From NCBI GenBank assembly GCA_025454175.1, contig JALOOX010000024.1, forward strand, positions 1-44,139: a stretch of 44,139 nucleotides of DNA, given 5' to 3'. Positions 16,312-25,979 of this stretch are shown here, piece by piece. This DNA is from Syntrophobacteraceae bacterium (lineage in GTDB: Bacteria > Desulfobacterota > Syntrophobacteria > Syntrophobacterales > Syntrophobacteraceae). Position 1 is the stretch's first letter. Each line of letters starts with the position of its first letter. The translations under genes were made by a program, and so were the position numbers. The notes beneath the pieces were generated by a model. The model searched no databases and was not told the DNA's origin. It saw nothing but the letters and a program-made list of their open reading frames with translations.

Positions 16312-17565
16312 ATGGCGAGGAAGCGAGACGATCGAAGCGGGGAACTCCGATGTTCCTTCTGCGGCAAGGGCCAGGACGAGGTCAAGAAGCTCATAGCCGG
16401 TCCTACTGTTTATATTTGTGACGAGTGTGTCGAGCTTTGCAACGACATCATCGCGGAGGAATATGAGAGGGAGGAGGCCGCTCGAGCCACATCGATTCCG
16501 AAGCCGGTCGAGATCAAAGCCACCCTCGACCAGTACGTGATCGGTCAGGAGCGGGCCAAAAAAGTCCTCTCGGTGGCGGTTCACAACCATTACAAGCGCA
16601 TCGAGCTCAAGCTCGACAAGAACGACGTCGAGCTTCAGAAGAGCAACATCCTGATGATCGGTCCAACGGGGTCAGGCAAGACTCTGCTGGCTCAGACCCT
16701 CGCCAGGATCCTGAACGTTCCCTTCACCATCGCCGACGCCACGACGCTGACCGAGGCGGGATATGTCGGTGAAGATGTCGAGAACATTCTGGTGAGTCTC
16801 ATTCAGGCCGCGGACTACGATATCGAGAAGGCGTCGCGAGGGATCGTCTACATCGACGAAATCGACAAGATCGCCAAGAAATCCGACAGCCCGTCCATCA
16901 CGCGCGATGTATCCGGCGAGGGTGTGCAGCAGGCTTTGCTGAAGATTCTCGAGGGCACTGTGGCCAATGTCCCCCCAAAGGGTGGACGGAAGCATCCCCA
17001 GCAGGAATTCATCAAGATCGACACCACGAATATCCTTTTCATTTGCGGGGGCGCTTTCAACTACCTCGAGACCATCATCCAGTCGCGGGTGGGCGTCAAG
17101 GGGCTTGGATTCGGCGCCGAGATTCGCAGCAAGCAGGACAGGAATGTCGGAGAGGTGCTCGGGAAGGTGCAGCCGGAGGATCTCATCAAGTTCGGCATGA
17201 TCCCGGAGTTTGTCGGTCGGCTTCCCGTGCTGGCGACTCTCAGCGAGCTCACCGAGGACGAGCTCGTGAGCATTCTCACCGAGCCCAGGAACGCGCTCGT
17301 CAAACAGTATAAGAAGCTCTTCGATCTCGAGGACGTGAGGCTGCGCTTCACCGATGGAAGCCTTCGGGCCATTGCGAAAGAGGCCCTCAGGAGAAAGTCG
17401 GGCGCCAGGGGACTTCGGTCCATCATGGAGAACATCATGCTCGATATCATGTACGACCTGCCGTCTCACCCGGAGATCCAGGAGTGCATCATCAATGAGG
17501 ATGTCATCTCCAAACAGGCGGTCCCGCTGCTGCTCTACAGGAGCCAGAGCCAGGAGTCGGCTTAA
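16312..17565 (+). CDS. clpX: Clp protease ATP-binding subunit ClpX
   Basis: ClpX is the AAA+ unfoldase that delivers tagged proteins to ClpP. The 417 aa protein starts with the C4 zinc-binding domain ([14 protein letters not shown], then ICDECVELC). It is followed by [14 protein letters not shown], Walker A GPTGSGKT, the pore loop GYVGED, Walker [11 protein letters not shown], the ClpP-docking loop [10 protein letters not shown] (LGF in place of the common IGF), the arginine-finger region PEFVGRLP and sensor 2 [12 protein letters not shown]. The start has AGGAGG 5 nt upstream. It lies 643 nt after clpP, an unusually wide gap, and 146 nt before lon. Confidence 0.97.
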   Translation: MARKRDDRSGELRCSFCGKGQDEVKKLIAGPTVYICDECVELCNDIIAEEYEREEAARATSIPKPVEIKATLDQYVIGQERAKKVLSVAVHNHYKRIELKLDKNDVELQKSNILMIGPTGSGKTLLAQTLARILNVPFTIADATTLTEAGYVGEDVENILVSLIQAADYDIEKASRGIVYIDEIDKIAKKSDSPSITRDVSGEGVQQALLKILEGTVANVPPKGGRKHPQQEFIKIDTTNILFICGGAFNYLETIIQSRVGVKGLGFGAEIRSKQDRNVGEVLGKVQPEDLIKFGMIPEFVGRLPVLATLSELTEDELVSILTEPRNALVKQYKKLFDLEDVRLRFTDGSLRAIAKEALRRKSGARGLRSIMENIMLDIMYDLPSHPEIQECIINEDVISKQAVPLLLYRSQSQESA

Positions 17566-17711
17566 GATGCCGGGGGGCTTGGGCACGGATGGCGCCAGGC
17601 CGCGATTTGATGGATTGGACGGCTGTATGATGCATCGGCAGGATTGACGGCCGCCGCCGAATTTGTCGTGCGACGGATGAATCGCCAAATATATCCAAGG
17701 ATGAATGGGTC

Positions 17712-20162
17712 ATGTTCAAATTGACACGCAATAAGGAAGAGCAGCACGGATCTGCCGGAGCTCTTGTGATGCCGCTCCTGCCCCTGCGGGATATCGTGGT
17801 TTTCCCGTCCATGGTCGTGCCTCTCTTCGTGGGGCGCGACAAATCGGTCAATGCCCTGGAGAAAGCGACGGGAGCGGACAAACGAATCTTCCTGGCCGCC
17901 CAGACCAAGGCCAAGACGGACACGCCCAGCGAAGCCGACATCTACAGGGTGGGCACCGTGGCCAATATCCTCCAGATTCTGAGGCTTCCCGACGGCACGG
18001 TGAAGGTGCTGGTGGAAGGCGATCATCGGTGCCGGATTCAGCATTTCATTCCGAATCCCGACCATTTCATGGTCCAGCTCGAGGTCCTCGAGGAGTCCGC
18101 TGACGACGGCGTCACCATGGAGGCCCTGAAACGCAGCATTCATACGGTCTTCGAAGCCTACTCCAAGCACAACAAGAAGATCACTCAGGAGGTTCTGGAT
18201 TCTGTTTCCGCCATCGGCAGTCCTTCGAAGCTGGCGGATACGGTGGCATCTTACATGCCCTTCAGCATCGATGTGAAACAGAAGCTCCTGGAAATGACCA
18301 ACGTGCCCCAGCGCCTCGAGAAGCTCTTCGGACATATCCGGGCCGAGATCGACATCACCCAGACCGAGGAGCGCATCAAGGGCCGTGTCAAGAAGCAGAT
18401 GGAGAAGACTCAGCGCGAGTACTATCTCAACGAGCAGATGCGCGCCATCCAGAAGGAAATGGGTGAGAAGGACGACTTCAAGAGTGAGCTCGAGGAGCTG
18501 GAAAAACGCATCAAGCGCAAGAAGCTGAGCCAGGAAGCCGCCGCAAAGGTGCGGGCCGAGCTGAAAAAGCTGAAATTCATGTCGCCCATGAGCGCCGAAG
18601 CCACGGTGGTGCGGAACTACATCGACTGGATTCTGTCCCTGCCCTGGTTTGAAAAGACCAAGGACAAGCTGGACATCGATGCGGCGACGCGTATCCTGGA
18701 CGAAGACCACTACGCTCTGGAAAAGCCCAAGGAGCGCATCCTGGAGTACCTCGCGGTTCAGGCCCTGGTCAAGAAGATCAAGGGGCCCATTCTGTGCTTC
18801 GTGGGACCTCCGGGTGTTGGAAAGACTTCGCTTGCCAAGTCCATCGCCAGATCCATGAACCGCAACTTCATCCGGCTTTCGCTGGGCGGTGTGCGAGACG
18901 AAGCCGAGATACGCGGGCATCGTCGAACCTACATCGGAGCGCTTCCGGGAAAGATCATTCAGAGTCTGAAGAAGGCCAAGAGCAACAACCCCGTCTTCTG
19001 CCTGGACGAAATCGACAAGCTGAGCATGGACTTCCGAGGAGATCCCTCGGCCGCTCTCCTCGAAGTGCTGGACCCCGAGCAGAACAGCGCCTTCAATGAC
19101 CATTACCTTGATCTGGACTACGATCTCTCGGAGGTTTTCTTCATCACCACGGCCAACAATCTGCATGCCATTCCCCCGCCCCTGAGGGACCGCATGGAGG
19201 TGATCCAGATCGCGGGATATACGGAGTATGACAAGCTCTGCATCGCCAGGGATTTCCTGGTGGCCAAGCAGTGTAAGGCCAACGGGCTGAGCGTGGACAA
19301 CGTGGAGTTCTCGGACGAGATCCTGCTTTTCATCATCCGTCACTACACCAAGGAAGCCGGGGTGCGAAACCTCGAGCGTGAAGTCGCGTCGGTATGTCGG
19401 AAGGTGGCCAAGGAAGTGGTCCGCAAGGGCAAGGAGACGCGGGTCGAGCTGACCGAGGAGCTGATTCAGGAGTATCTCGGCATCATCAAGTTCCGCTACG
19501 GGCGGTTGGAGGAGAAGGATGAAATCGGGCTCGCCATGGGTCTGGCCTGGACCGAGTTCGGTGGAGACATCCTGGGGATCGAGACCGTGACCATGCCCGG
19601 CAAGGGCAAGATCATCATAACCGGCAAGCTGGGCGAGGTGATGCAGGAGTCGGCCCAGGCGGCCCTGAGCTACGTGAGGTCCCGCTCGAAGCAGCTTCGC
19701 ATCGATGCGGATTTCTACCAGAATCTCGACATCCACGTGCATGTTCCCGAGGGTGCGATCCCGAAGGATGGTCCGTCGGCGGGCATCACCATGGCCACGT
19801 CCATTGTATCGGCCCTGACGAAGATTCCGGTCCTGAGCGAAGTGGCCATGACGGGTGAAATCACGCTGAGGGGAAGAGTTCTGCCCATCGGCGGCCTGAA
19901 GGAAAAAATCCTGGCGGCCCACCGGGCTCTCCTCAAGAAGGTGCTCGTGCCCAGGGACAATGCCAAGGATCTCAAGGAGATTCCCGCCAAGATCCTGCAG
20001 GAGGTGGACATCGAGCTGGTGGAGCACATGGACGACGTGCTTCGGCAGGCCCTGGCCATTCAAAGCGACACGGAGCTCTTCAGAGACACTGAGGCGGAAG
20101 ACAAGGAGCCGGTGCTGTTCGAATCGGAAAAGCCCATGGGCGAGGAGATCCGAGCACATTAG
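17712..20162 (+). CDS. lon: ATP-dependent protease Lon
   Basis: Lon is a cytoplasmic homohexameric AAA+ serine protease that removes misfolded and regulatory proteins. The 816 aa protein has the N-terminal substrate domain ([21 protein letters not shown], residues about 22-210), a helical coiled region ([17 protein letters not shown]), Walker [13 protein letters not shown], Walker [12 protein letters not shown], and the C-terminal peptidase with the Ser-Lys dyad in [12 protein letters not shown] and [14 protein letters not shown]. Length is typical of the LonA class. It starts 146 nt after clpX, with GGATGAATGGGTC before the ATG as a weak ribosome-binding site, and ends in a strong terminator at 20200-20240. 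Confidence 0.97.
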   Translation: MFKLTRNKEEQHGSAGALVMPLLPLRDIVVFPSMVVPLFVGRDKSVNALEKATGADKRIFLAAQTKAKTDTPSEADIYRVGTVANILQILRLPDGTVKVLVEGDHRCRIQHFIPNPDHFMVQLEVLEESADDGVTMEALKRSIHTVFEAYSKHNKKITQEVLDSVSAIGSPSKLADTVASYMPFSIDVKQKLLEMTNVPQRLEKLFGHIRAEIDITQTEERIKGRVKKQMEKTQREYYLNEQMRAIQKEMGEKDDFKSELEELEKRIKRKKLSQEAAAKVRAELKKLKFMSPMSAEATVVRNYIDWILSLPWFEKTKDKLDIDAATRILDEDHYALEKPKERILEYLAVQALVKKIKGPILCFVGPPGVGKTSLAKSIARSMNRNFIRLSLGGVRDEAEIRGHRRTYIGALPGKIIQSLKKAKSNNPVFCLDEIDKLSMDFRGDPSAALLEVLDPEQNSAFNDHYLDLDYDLSEVFFITTANNLHAIPPPLRDRMEVIQIAGYTEYDKLCIARDFLVAKQCKANGLSVDNVEFSDEILLFIIRHYTKEAGVRNLEREVASVCRKVAKEVVRKGKETRVELTEELIQEYLGIIKFRYGRLEEKDEIGLAMGLAWTEFGGDILGIETVTMPGKGKIIITGKLGEVMQESAQAALSYVRSRSKQLRIDADFYQNLDIHVHVPEGAIPKDGPSAGITMATSIVSALTKIPVLSEVAMTGEITLRGRVLPIGGLKEKILAAHRALLKKVLVPRDNAKDLKEIPAKILQEVDIELVEHMDDVLRQALAIQSDTELFRDTEAEDKEPVLFESEKPMGEEIRAH

Positions 20163-20199
20163 AGGCGAAACGCCATAGGCTGCGACAACGTGCAGACAG

Positions 20200-20240
20200 C
20201 CCCATCCACGATTGTTTCCTGGATGGGGTTTTCTATTTTC
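20200..20240 (+). terminator. Rho-independent terminator of lon
   Basis: CCCCATCCA (20200-20208) pairs perfectly with TGGATGGGG (20220-20228) around an 11-nt loop and is followed by TTTTCTATTTTC. It lies 38 nt after the lon stop and separates lon from the convergent radical SAM gene. Confidence 0.88.
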
Positions 20241-20258
20241 GAGACTCAAGGGGAGGGA

Positions 20259-21218
20259 TCATCCGTCGCGGCTCCGTTGATGGCCGCGCGTGGGAAGGCA
20301 GTAGTACAGGGCTCCTCCGTGCGAGTATGCCACGATGCTCCCCGATTTCAGAAGCCCTTCAACAGATTGCTCCATCTGTGCCGGAGAGACGGAAAGGGAC
20401 TGGGCCATCTCGATGGCCGCGCAGGGTCTTCTTCCCAGGAGATCGAGGATGCGCTGGTCCAGGCGGTCGTCCGGCCGGCAGATTCCCCCGCCCTGGTAGC
20501 TTCCTATGATTCGCGCATTCAAGCCGGCAAAATGAGCCAGCGCCCCCTCCATCTCGACCTGTGGGAGGCCGGAAGCCCCGGGAAAGGCCGGTGGACGGAC
20601 CACGGTGTTCAGCTCCACGGCATCGGGTCCGACGGTTCGCAGCACCCTTGCCAGCTTGGCGAGCTCGGCCGGGTGGTCATTGTGATGGGCCACCAGGAGT
20701 ACTTCGACCCGGAGCTGCCCCCGGTAATCCTTCCTGAAGGCATGCAAGCCCTCCAGAATCGCATCGATGGTCAATCCCCCGCAGGGGCGGTTGATCTTCT
20801 GGAAGGCTGCGGAGGATACGGCATCCAGCGACGGAATGACGATATCCGCCCACCTCAGGTCCTTTCGGACCACGGGATCCCAAAGCAGGGAACCGTTGGT
20901 CAGCACCGCCAGGGGCAGTTCGGGGAAGATCCCCTTGACCATTTGGAGGAGGTCTCCGAGGGCCGCGTAAAGCGTGGGCTCGCCGGCGCTCGACAGCGTC
21001 AGGATATCCGTTTGTCCGGGATGATCGGAAAGGTGGCTCCGGAGGTCCCGAATGACCCGCTCGGGCGGCACGAAAACCTGCCGCTCCAGGGTGAGGCAGG
21101 TCGTGCGACCTGATTCACAGTAGATGCAATCGAAGCTGCAGGTCTTGGGCGGGATGACGTCGATACCCAGGGACCGTCCAAGACGCCTCGACGGGACCGG
21201 ACCGAAAATGGTGCTCAC
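20259..21218 (-). CDS. Radical SAM protein with C-terminal winged helix
   Basis: The 319 aa protein opens with the conserved IFGPVPSRRLGRSLGIDVIPP and carries the radical SAM cluster motif CSFDCIYC (CX3CX2C), then SSAGEPTL, the strand AVLTNGSLL, and NRPCGG and VRPPAFPG further on. The last 60 residues (LLGRRPCAAIEMAQSLSVSPAQMEQ) look like a winged-helix domain. It belongs with the COG0731-type Fe-S oxidoreductases, whose function outside the wybutosine branch is largely unknown. The start is uncertain: homologues begin two to four residues before IFGPVPSRR, which fits GTG 21218 immediately preceded by AGGAGG, though the spacing is short; an ATG at 21332 adds 38 weakly protein-like residues. 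Confidence 0.83.
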   Translation of the reverse strand: MSTIFGPVPSRRLGRSLGIDVIPPKTCSFDCIYCESGRTTCLTLERQVFVPPERVIRDLRSHLSDHPGQTDILTLSSAGEPTLYAALGDLLQMVKGIFPELPLAVLTNGSLLWDPVVRKDLRWADIVIPSLDAVSSAAFQKINRPCGGLTIDAILEGLHAFRKDYRGQLRVEVLLVAHHNDHPAELAKLARVLRTVGPDAVELNTVVRPPAFPGASGLPQVEMEGALAHFAGLNARIIGSYQGGGICRPDDRLDQRILDLLGRRPCAAIEMAQSLSVSPAQMEQSVEGLLKSGSIVAYSHGGALYYCLPTRGHQRSRDG

Positions 21219-21401
21219 CTCCTCCTCAGAGGCGGCGCCACTGGAGCCCGGATACTCCCGGGGACTGGAATGGGGTGAGTGTTTCACGTCAGAGCGCGCG
21301 ATGGGCGTCAGGCCATGAAGCTGCAAGCCCAACTGAAGCAGTCCCCTGGCAGCTGCCGACCGAGACGAGAGAGAGTGGGCTCGAGCATGTTTTTGCGGGC
21401 A

Positions 21402-21836
21402 TCATCGGGACTCGTTGCCGCTTTGTCCCTTGGCCGCCAGGACATGGTTCATCTTGTTGAGATAGACTTCGCATTCGGAGCAGACCTGCTGGTTGTCCTT
21501 GCAGGCCCTGGGCATGAGATCCCAGCAGGGCACCGGGAAGTTGAGAATGGCGGGGCAGTCTTTTCGGGCTTCTTCCCCGCATCCCCTTATTTCCCAGCAG
21601 GGGGCGATCGTGAGCAGCTTCTTGATTCCGGCGATGTTCAGCCCCTCGTCCGACAGAAGCTTACGAAGGCATTTCAACCATTGCAGGTCGTTGTTGGAGT
21701 AGTAGCGCTTCCCTCCGCGTCGAGCCGGCTTGACCAGGCCTTCCTGCTCGTAGATTCTCAACGTCCTTGGATGGATATCCAGGAGCTCGGCGACGATTCC
21801 GATGGGGTAGAGGGCCTTCTGCGTTTCGATTTCCAT
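21402..21836 (-). CDS. MerR-family regulator with cysteine-rich C-terminus
   Basis: This 144 aa protein has a MerR winged-helix domain in residues 10-80: YPIGIVAELLDIHPRTLRIYEQEGLVKPARRGGKRYYSNNDLQWLKCL fits the helix-turn-helix, wing and following helix, in an HspR-like variant (HPRTLRIYE). The C-terminal 60 residues hold seven cysteines, CWEIRGC, DCP, PCW, RAC, VC and SEC, spaced like a metal or Fe-S binding module. ATG 21836 has AGGAGG 10 nt upstream; a TTG three codons earlier is too close to it. A good promoter (21889-21918) lies upstream, back to back with that of ilvD. It may sense metal or redox state and control itself or ilvD; that is inference. Confidence 0.85.
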   Translation of the reverse strand: MEIETQKALYPIGIVAELLDIHPRTLRIYEQEGLVKPARRGGKRYYSNNDLQWLKCLRKLLSDEGLNIAGIKKLLTIAPCWEIRGCGEEARKDCPAILNFPVPCWDLMPRACKDNQQVCSECEVYLNKMNHVLAAKGQSGNESR

Positions 21837-21888
21837 ATTATCCAAACCTCCTGTAGCAATGCCTTACAAAGTCAATTAACTGCGGCGG

Positions 21889-21918
21889 ATTATAAAACTT
21901 TAACTTTTGGGTGTCCAA
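21889..21918 (-). promoter_or_regulatory. Promoter of the MerR-family gene
   Basis: On the minus strand TTGGAC (21913-21918) and a consensus TATAAT (21889-21894) are separated by 18 nt. The spacer holds the tandem repeat AACTTTAACTTT on the plus strand. Slightly long spacers are usual at MerR-controlled promoters, so autoregulation is plausible. Confidence 0.5.
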
Positions 21919-21962
21919 TGTTTTCCCTATTTCATTGCAGATGAGCAGTTGCCTTTTTCCTC

Positions 21963-21992
21963 TTGTCTCTCCAGCCTCAATCCATTTACTAT
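21963..21992 (+). promoter_or_regulatory. Candidate promoter of ilvD
   Basis: TTGTCT (21963-21968) and TACTAT (21987-21992) are spaced by 18 nt, about 76 nt before the ilvD ATG, divergent from the regulator's promoter. Confidence 0.4.
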
Positions 21993-22068
21993 GTTGTGAT
22001 GTGTTCCATTATCGACCACGAAAAATGCACAAGCAGCGCGTGCATCCAGCCATGCGGGAGAATACCAG

Positions 22069-23745
22069 ATGCGCAGTGACGCCATGAAGAGCGGAGTGGA
22101 GAAGGCCCCCCATCGATCCTTGTTGAAGGCCATGGGGTACACGCAGGCCGAGCTCGATCGTCCCTTGATCGGGGTGGCGAATTCATTCAACGAGATCATA
22201 CCGGGTCACATTCACCTGGACAAAATAGCCGAGGCGGTCAAGGCCGGCATTCGCCTTGCCGGCGGTACCCCCGTGGAGTTCAGCACCATCGGGGTATGCG
22301 ACGGCATCGCCATGAACCATGCTGGAATGCGCTATTCTCTGGCCAGCCGGGAGCTCATCGCCGATTCGGTGGAGGTGATGGCGATGGCTCATCCCTTCGA
22401 CGGGTTGGTCCTCATTCCCAATTGTGACAAGATCATCCCCGGCATGCTCATGGCTGCTCTGCGGTTGAACATCCCCTCGGTGGTTGTGAGCGGCGGTCCC
22501 ATGCTGGCTGGTAAAGTCGGGAGCAAGCCGGTGGACCTCATCTCGGTATTCGAGGGAGTGGGAGCCCTCAAGGCGGGACAGATTTCCGAAGCCCAGCTCG
22601 CGGAGCTGGAAGACGAAGCGTGCCCCGGCTGCGGGTCCTGCGCCGGGATGTTCACGGCCAACTCCATGAACTGCCTGACGGAAGCCCTGGGTCTCGGCCT
22701 TCCCGGAAACGGGACGATTCCCGCGGTGAGCGCCGCCAGGACTCGACTGGCCAAAATGGGCGGCATGCGTATCATGGACCTGGTGGAAAGGAATATCTGT
22801 CCGAGAGATATCGCGAATCTCCGGGCATTCGAGAACGCCATTGCGGTGGACATGGCCCTCGGATGCTCGACCAACACGGTTTTGCACGTTCCCGCCATTG
22901 CCCACGAGGCCGGCATTCATCTGAGCCTCGAGGTTTTCAATGCCATCTCCTCGCGCACTCCTCACCTTTGCAGCCTGAGGCCCGCAGGCCCCCATTTCCT
23001 CGAGGATCTCAATTCGGCGGGCGGAGTTCAGGCGGTGATGAAGGTGCTCTCGGCCCGGAACCTGATCCATGGGGACGTCCTGACGGTGACCGGAAAGACC
23101 CTGGGGGAGAGCCTTGACCCGATCCAGGTGCTGGATCCCGAGGTGATTCGACCTTTGAGCCGCCCGTACCATGAACAGGGAGGCATCGGTGTGCTGTATG
23201 GAAACCTGGCTCCGGAAGGCGCGGTGGTGAAGCAGTCGGCCGTGGCGCCGGAAATGCTGAAGCGCCAGGGACGCGCCCGGGTTTTCGAAAGCGAGTCATC
23301 GGCCGCCGAGGCCATCCTGGGGGGCGGGATTCAGGCGGGGGACGTGGTGGTCATCCGCTACGAGGGGCCAAAGGGTGGTCCCGGCATGCAGGAGATGCTC
23401 ACCCCCACGGCGGCCATCATGGGGATGGGGCTCGGCAGGGACGTGGCGCTCATCACCGACGGGCGATTCAGCGGCGGCACCCAGGGGGCGGCCATCGGGC
23501 ACATCTCGCCCGAGGCGGCCGAGGGCGGTCCCATTGCCTTGATCGAGGAGGGTGATTCGATCCTCATTGACATTCCCGGCAAGAAGATCGAGCTCCTGGT
23601 GGAGACATCGGTGATGGAGGAGCGACGACGCCGGTGGATCCGCCCGGAGCCCAGGGTCGTCTCGGGCTACCTGGCCCGGTATGCTCACCTCGTGACCTCG
23701 GGAGCCAGGGGGGCGGTGCTGGAAATCGGCGGCGGCAATCGCTGA
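22069..23745 (+). CDS. ilvD: Dihydroxy-acid dehydratase
   Basis: IlvD converts 2,3-dihydroxy-isovalerate and 2,3-dihydroxy-3-methylvalerate to the keto acids of valine and isoleucine synthesis, using an Fe-S cluster. The 558 aa protein begins [23 protein letters not shown] and contains [41 protein letters not shown], the cluster ligands in [10 protein letters not shown] and [27 protein letters not shown], and the C-terminal [21 protein letters not shown]. Length and motifs are complete. GGGAGA lies 8 nt before the ATG. No other ilv or leu gene is in the window. Confidence 0.97.
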   Translation: MRSDAMKSGVEKAPHRSLLKAMGYTQAELDRPLIGVANSFNEIIPGHIHLDKIAEAVKAGIRLAGGTPVEFSTIGVCDGIAMNHAGMRYSLASRELIADSVEVMAMAHPFDGLVLIPNCDKIIPGMLMAALRLNIPSVVVSGGPMLAGKVGSKPVDLISVFEGVGALKAGQISEAQLAELEDEACPGCGSCAGMFTANSMNCLTEALGLGLPGNGTIPAVSAARTRLAKMGGMRIMDLVERNICPRDIANLRAFENAIAVDMALGCSTNTVLHVPAIAHEAGIHLSLEVFNAISSRTPHLCSLRPAGPHFLEDLNSAGGVQAVMKVLSARNLIHGDVLTVTGKTLGESLDPIQVLDPEVIRPLSRPYHEQGGIGVLYGNLAPEGAVVKQSAVAPEMLKRQGRARVFESESSAAEAILGGGIQAGDVVVIRYEGPKGGPGMQEMLTPTAAIMGMGLGRDVALITDGRFSGGTQGAAIGHISPEAAEGGPIALIEEGDSILIDIPGKKIELLVETSVMEERRRRWIRPEPRVVSGYLARYAHLVTSGARGAVLEIGGGNR

Positions 23746-23837
23746 TGTGTACGGTATTGTAGGCGGGGGGAGGTCCGGCCGGGGCCTTCCGCGGCGCGCA
23801 TCTCGAGTGAATCTCGATCGAAGAGGAAAGGGCTTCT

Positions 23838-24659
23838 GTGGGGTACGTTTTTCGCCTGGAGGATGCCCACCAATACCAGGATTGGTTTACGATGGAGCCC
23901 GGCAAGTCCGCCGCGGCCATCGAAAAGGAGGTCCTGCATCGAGTCTGGTCCCCCGTTCTGCCGCAAAGCGTCCTCGAGGTCGGGTGCGGAACGGGGCTCT
24001 TCCTGGAGTGGCTGGCCGGTTTCGGGCACCAGGTGACGGGTATCGAGCCGTCCCCGCACATGCTCGAAATCGCACGTAACCGCGTGCCGCCGAGGATCTC
24101 CGTCGATCGTGGCTTCGCCGAGGACCTCCCGTACGAGGACAATGCCTTCGACACGGTGGCCCTGATCACCACCCTCGAGTTCGTGGACCATCCCAGGCGG
24201 GCCCTCGAGGAGGCCTGTCGAGTGGCCAGGCGGTATGTGATCCTGGGCGTTCTCAACAAGTACTCGATCATCGCGGCCCAGCGACTCATCGAGAGCCTGT
24301 GGCGTGCTTCCGTTTACCGAAAAGCCAGGTTTTACGGGGTGTTCGAGCTCCAGCGTCTCGTGGCCGAGGTCCTCTCGGGTCCCGTTCCCATGCGCTGGCG
24401 AACGTGCCTTTGCTTTCCCCTGCCATTGCTGCGTTATCTGCGCTTCATCGAGCGAGCCCGTTTCATGCACTGCCATCCCTTTGGCCATTTCATCGCCATG
24501 CGCATTGACATGTGCTATCCCATGAGGACCATTCAAGACCCTCTCCTGCACGATCTGCCGTCATCGGTCGGCCGCCCGGGCTATCACGCCTCCTGCTGGC
24601 TCTCGGTGCCCCCGCGAAAGGTTCCTCCGGGAGAGAGTCATCCCCACGGGGTCGGCTGA
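23838..24659 (+). CDS. Class I SAM-dependent methyltransferase
   Basis: The 273 aa protein contains the Rossmann methyltransferase motifs: motif I VLEVGCGTGLFLEWLAG, the acidic motif II end VTGIEPSPHMLEIAR, then GFAEDLPYEDNAFDTVALITTLEFVDHPRRALEEA, which matches the UbiE/methyltransferase type 11 pattern. The C-terminal 100 residues are Cys-, Pro- and Phe-rich (LCFPLPLLRYLRFIERARFMHCHPF) and not diagnostic. The start is GTG with GGAAAGGG about 6 nt upstream. Substrate is unknown. It lies between ilvD and the AmrS-like gene on the same strand. Confidence 0.87.
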   Translation: MGYVFRLEDAHQYQDWFTMEPGKSAAAIEKEVLHRVWSPVLPQSVLEVGCGTGLFLEWLAGFGHQVTGIEPSPHMLEIARNRVPPRISVDRGFAEDLPYEDNAFDTVALITTLEFVDHPRRALEEACRVARRYVILGVLNKYSIIAAQRLIESLWRASVYRKARFYGVFELQRLVAEVLSGPVPMRWRTCLCFPLPLLRYLRFIERARFMHCHPFGHFIAMRIDMCYPMRTIQDPLLHDLPSSVGRPGYHASCWLSVPPRKVPPGESHPHGVG

Positions 24660-24768
24660 ACGGCGGCAGCCGCCGTCATGGTCCATGCCCCATGCTCCAC
24701 CGGCCTCTCCCGCCGGTCACGGCGCCGGCTCAATGCCGGCCCAGAGCCCATCCAATGTGGAGGTCCCC

Positions 24769-25782
24769 ATGAAAGAGGCCATGTTCTACCGGAAGTTGGA
24801 ATCCGATGCGGTGGATTGCTTCCTGTGCGCTCAGCGGTGCAGGATCAAGCCGGGAAAGCGCGGAAAGTGCGGTGTGCGCCAGAACAACGGGGGCACACTC
24901 TTCAGCCTGGTCTATGAGCAGGTCATCGCGCAGCATGTGGATCCCATCGAAAAGAAGCCGCTCTTTCATTTTCATCCCGGATCGAGGAGCTACTCCATCG
25001 CAACAGCCGGGTGCAATTTTCGGTGTCTTTTCTGTCAAAATGCCGATATTTCCCAACTTCCGCGCGAGCAGCACCTGATTCCGGGGAGAAGGGTCCCGGT
25101 GCAGGATGTTGTCCGTGAAGCGCTTCAGAGCGGATGCGCGACCATTTCATACACCTACACCGAGCCCACGGTTTTCATGGAATACGCTCTCGACGTGGCG
25201 GAGCAGGCTCATCAGGCTGGACTTTCCAATGTCTTCGTCAGCAACGGCTACATGACGGCCGAGGCCCTCGAGGTTCTCGCGCCCCGCCTGGACGCGGCCA
25301 ATGTCGACTTGAAGGCCTTCACCGATGAGTTTTACTCGGAGCAATGCGGAGCGCATCTCCAGCCCGTCCTCGACACGCTGCGACGGATGAAGGACCACGG
25401 CATCTGGCTGGAGGTCACCACCCTCCTCATCCCGGGGCTCAACGACGATCCCGGGCAGCTCCGGGAGCTGGCCCGGCACCTGGTGAGCCTGGGCCCCGAG
25501 ACTCCCTGGCATGTGAGCCGATTCCACCCGACCTACCGTTTGCTGGATCGCCGTCCGACACCCGTGGAGACCCTGCGGATGGCTCGACGGATCGGACTGG
25601 AGGAGGGGCTCCATTACGTCTACACCGGCAATATCCCGGGCGACGAAGGAGAGAGCACCCTCTGCCACTCCTGCGGTGAGCTCCTGATCGAGCGGTTCGG
25701 ATTCACGGCGCGCATTGGAGGTCTCAAGGGCGGAGCATGCACCAGGTGCGGGGCGGCCATGGCGGGAGTCCGGATCCCCTAG
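24769..25782 (+). CDS. amrS: AmmeMemoRadiSam-type radical SAM enzyme (AmrS)
   Basis: The 337 aa protein has the N-terminal cysteine block FLCAQRCRIKPGKRGKCGVR, then LYSIATAGC-type sequence (SIATAGCNFRCLFCQN) with the CX3CX2C radical SAM motif, SYTYTEPTVFMEYALDVA, VFVSNGYMTAEAL, NVDLKAF, HVSRFHPTYRLLDRRPTP and YTGNIPGDEGESTLCHSCGELLI. These are typical of AmrS, related to pyruvate formate-lyase activating enzymes and commonly found with AMMECR1 and Memo homologues, neither of which is in this window. Start ATG 24769 has GGAGG 5 nt upstream; the open frame begins earlier but with non-protein-like Pro/Ala/His sequence. The extra cysteines near the C-terminus (CHSCGE, CTRCG) suggest a rubredoxin-like metal site. 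Confidence 0.9.
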   Translation: MKEAMFYRKLESDAVDCFLCAQRCRIKPGKRGKCGVRQNNGGTLFSLVYEQVIAQHVDPIEKKPLFHFHPGSRSYSIATAGCNFRCLFCQNADISQLPREQHLIPGRRVPVQDVVREALQSGCATISYTYTEPTVFMEYALDVAEQAHQAGLSNVFVSNGYMTAEALEVLAPRLDAANVDLKAFTDEFYSEQCGAHLQPVLDTLRRMKDHGIWLEVTTLLIPGLNDDPGQLRELARHLVSLGPETPWHVSRFHPTYRLLDRRPTPVETLRMARRIGLEEGLHYVYTGNIPGDEGESTLCHSCGELLIERFGFTARIGGLKGGACTRCGAAMAGVRIP

Positions 25783-25921
25783 GCCCGCCACATTCGAAAG
25801 AGCACCTCTCCTGTTACCATTGTCTCCCCTGGTTTTGTCTTGCCGGTGGCTGAAGGCTGCCCCACCGATGCGCATCTGCTAACGGCACGGCGGACTTTGG
25901 AGTGCACGACGATGCTCCCTG

Positions 25922-25930
25922 TGGTATAAG
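25922..25930 (+). promoter_or_regulatory. Candidate extended -10 of the acyl-CoA ligase gene
   Basis: TGG-TATAAG (25922-25930) matches an extended -10 about 50 nt before the ATG. No convincing -35 is seen. The 198-nt gap after the AmrS-like gene is consistent with a new transcription unit. Confidence 0.3.
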
Positions 25931-25979
25931 CGCGGCCTGGTGTTTCGAGGGCTCACTCTCATGCGAAAAGGAGAAAATC

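Noticed and set aside
17562..20249. An 895-codon open frame on the minus strand opposite lon
   Set aside because: It is the antisense shadow of lon; no motif or ribosome-binding site supports it.
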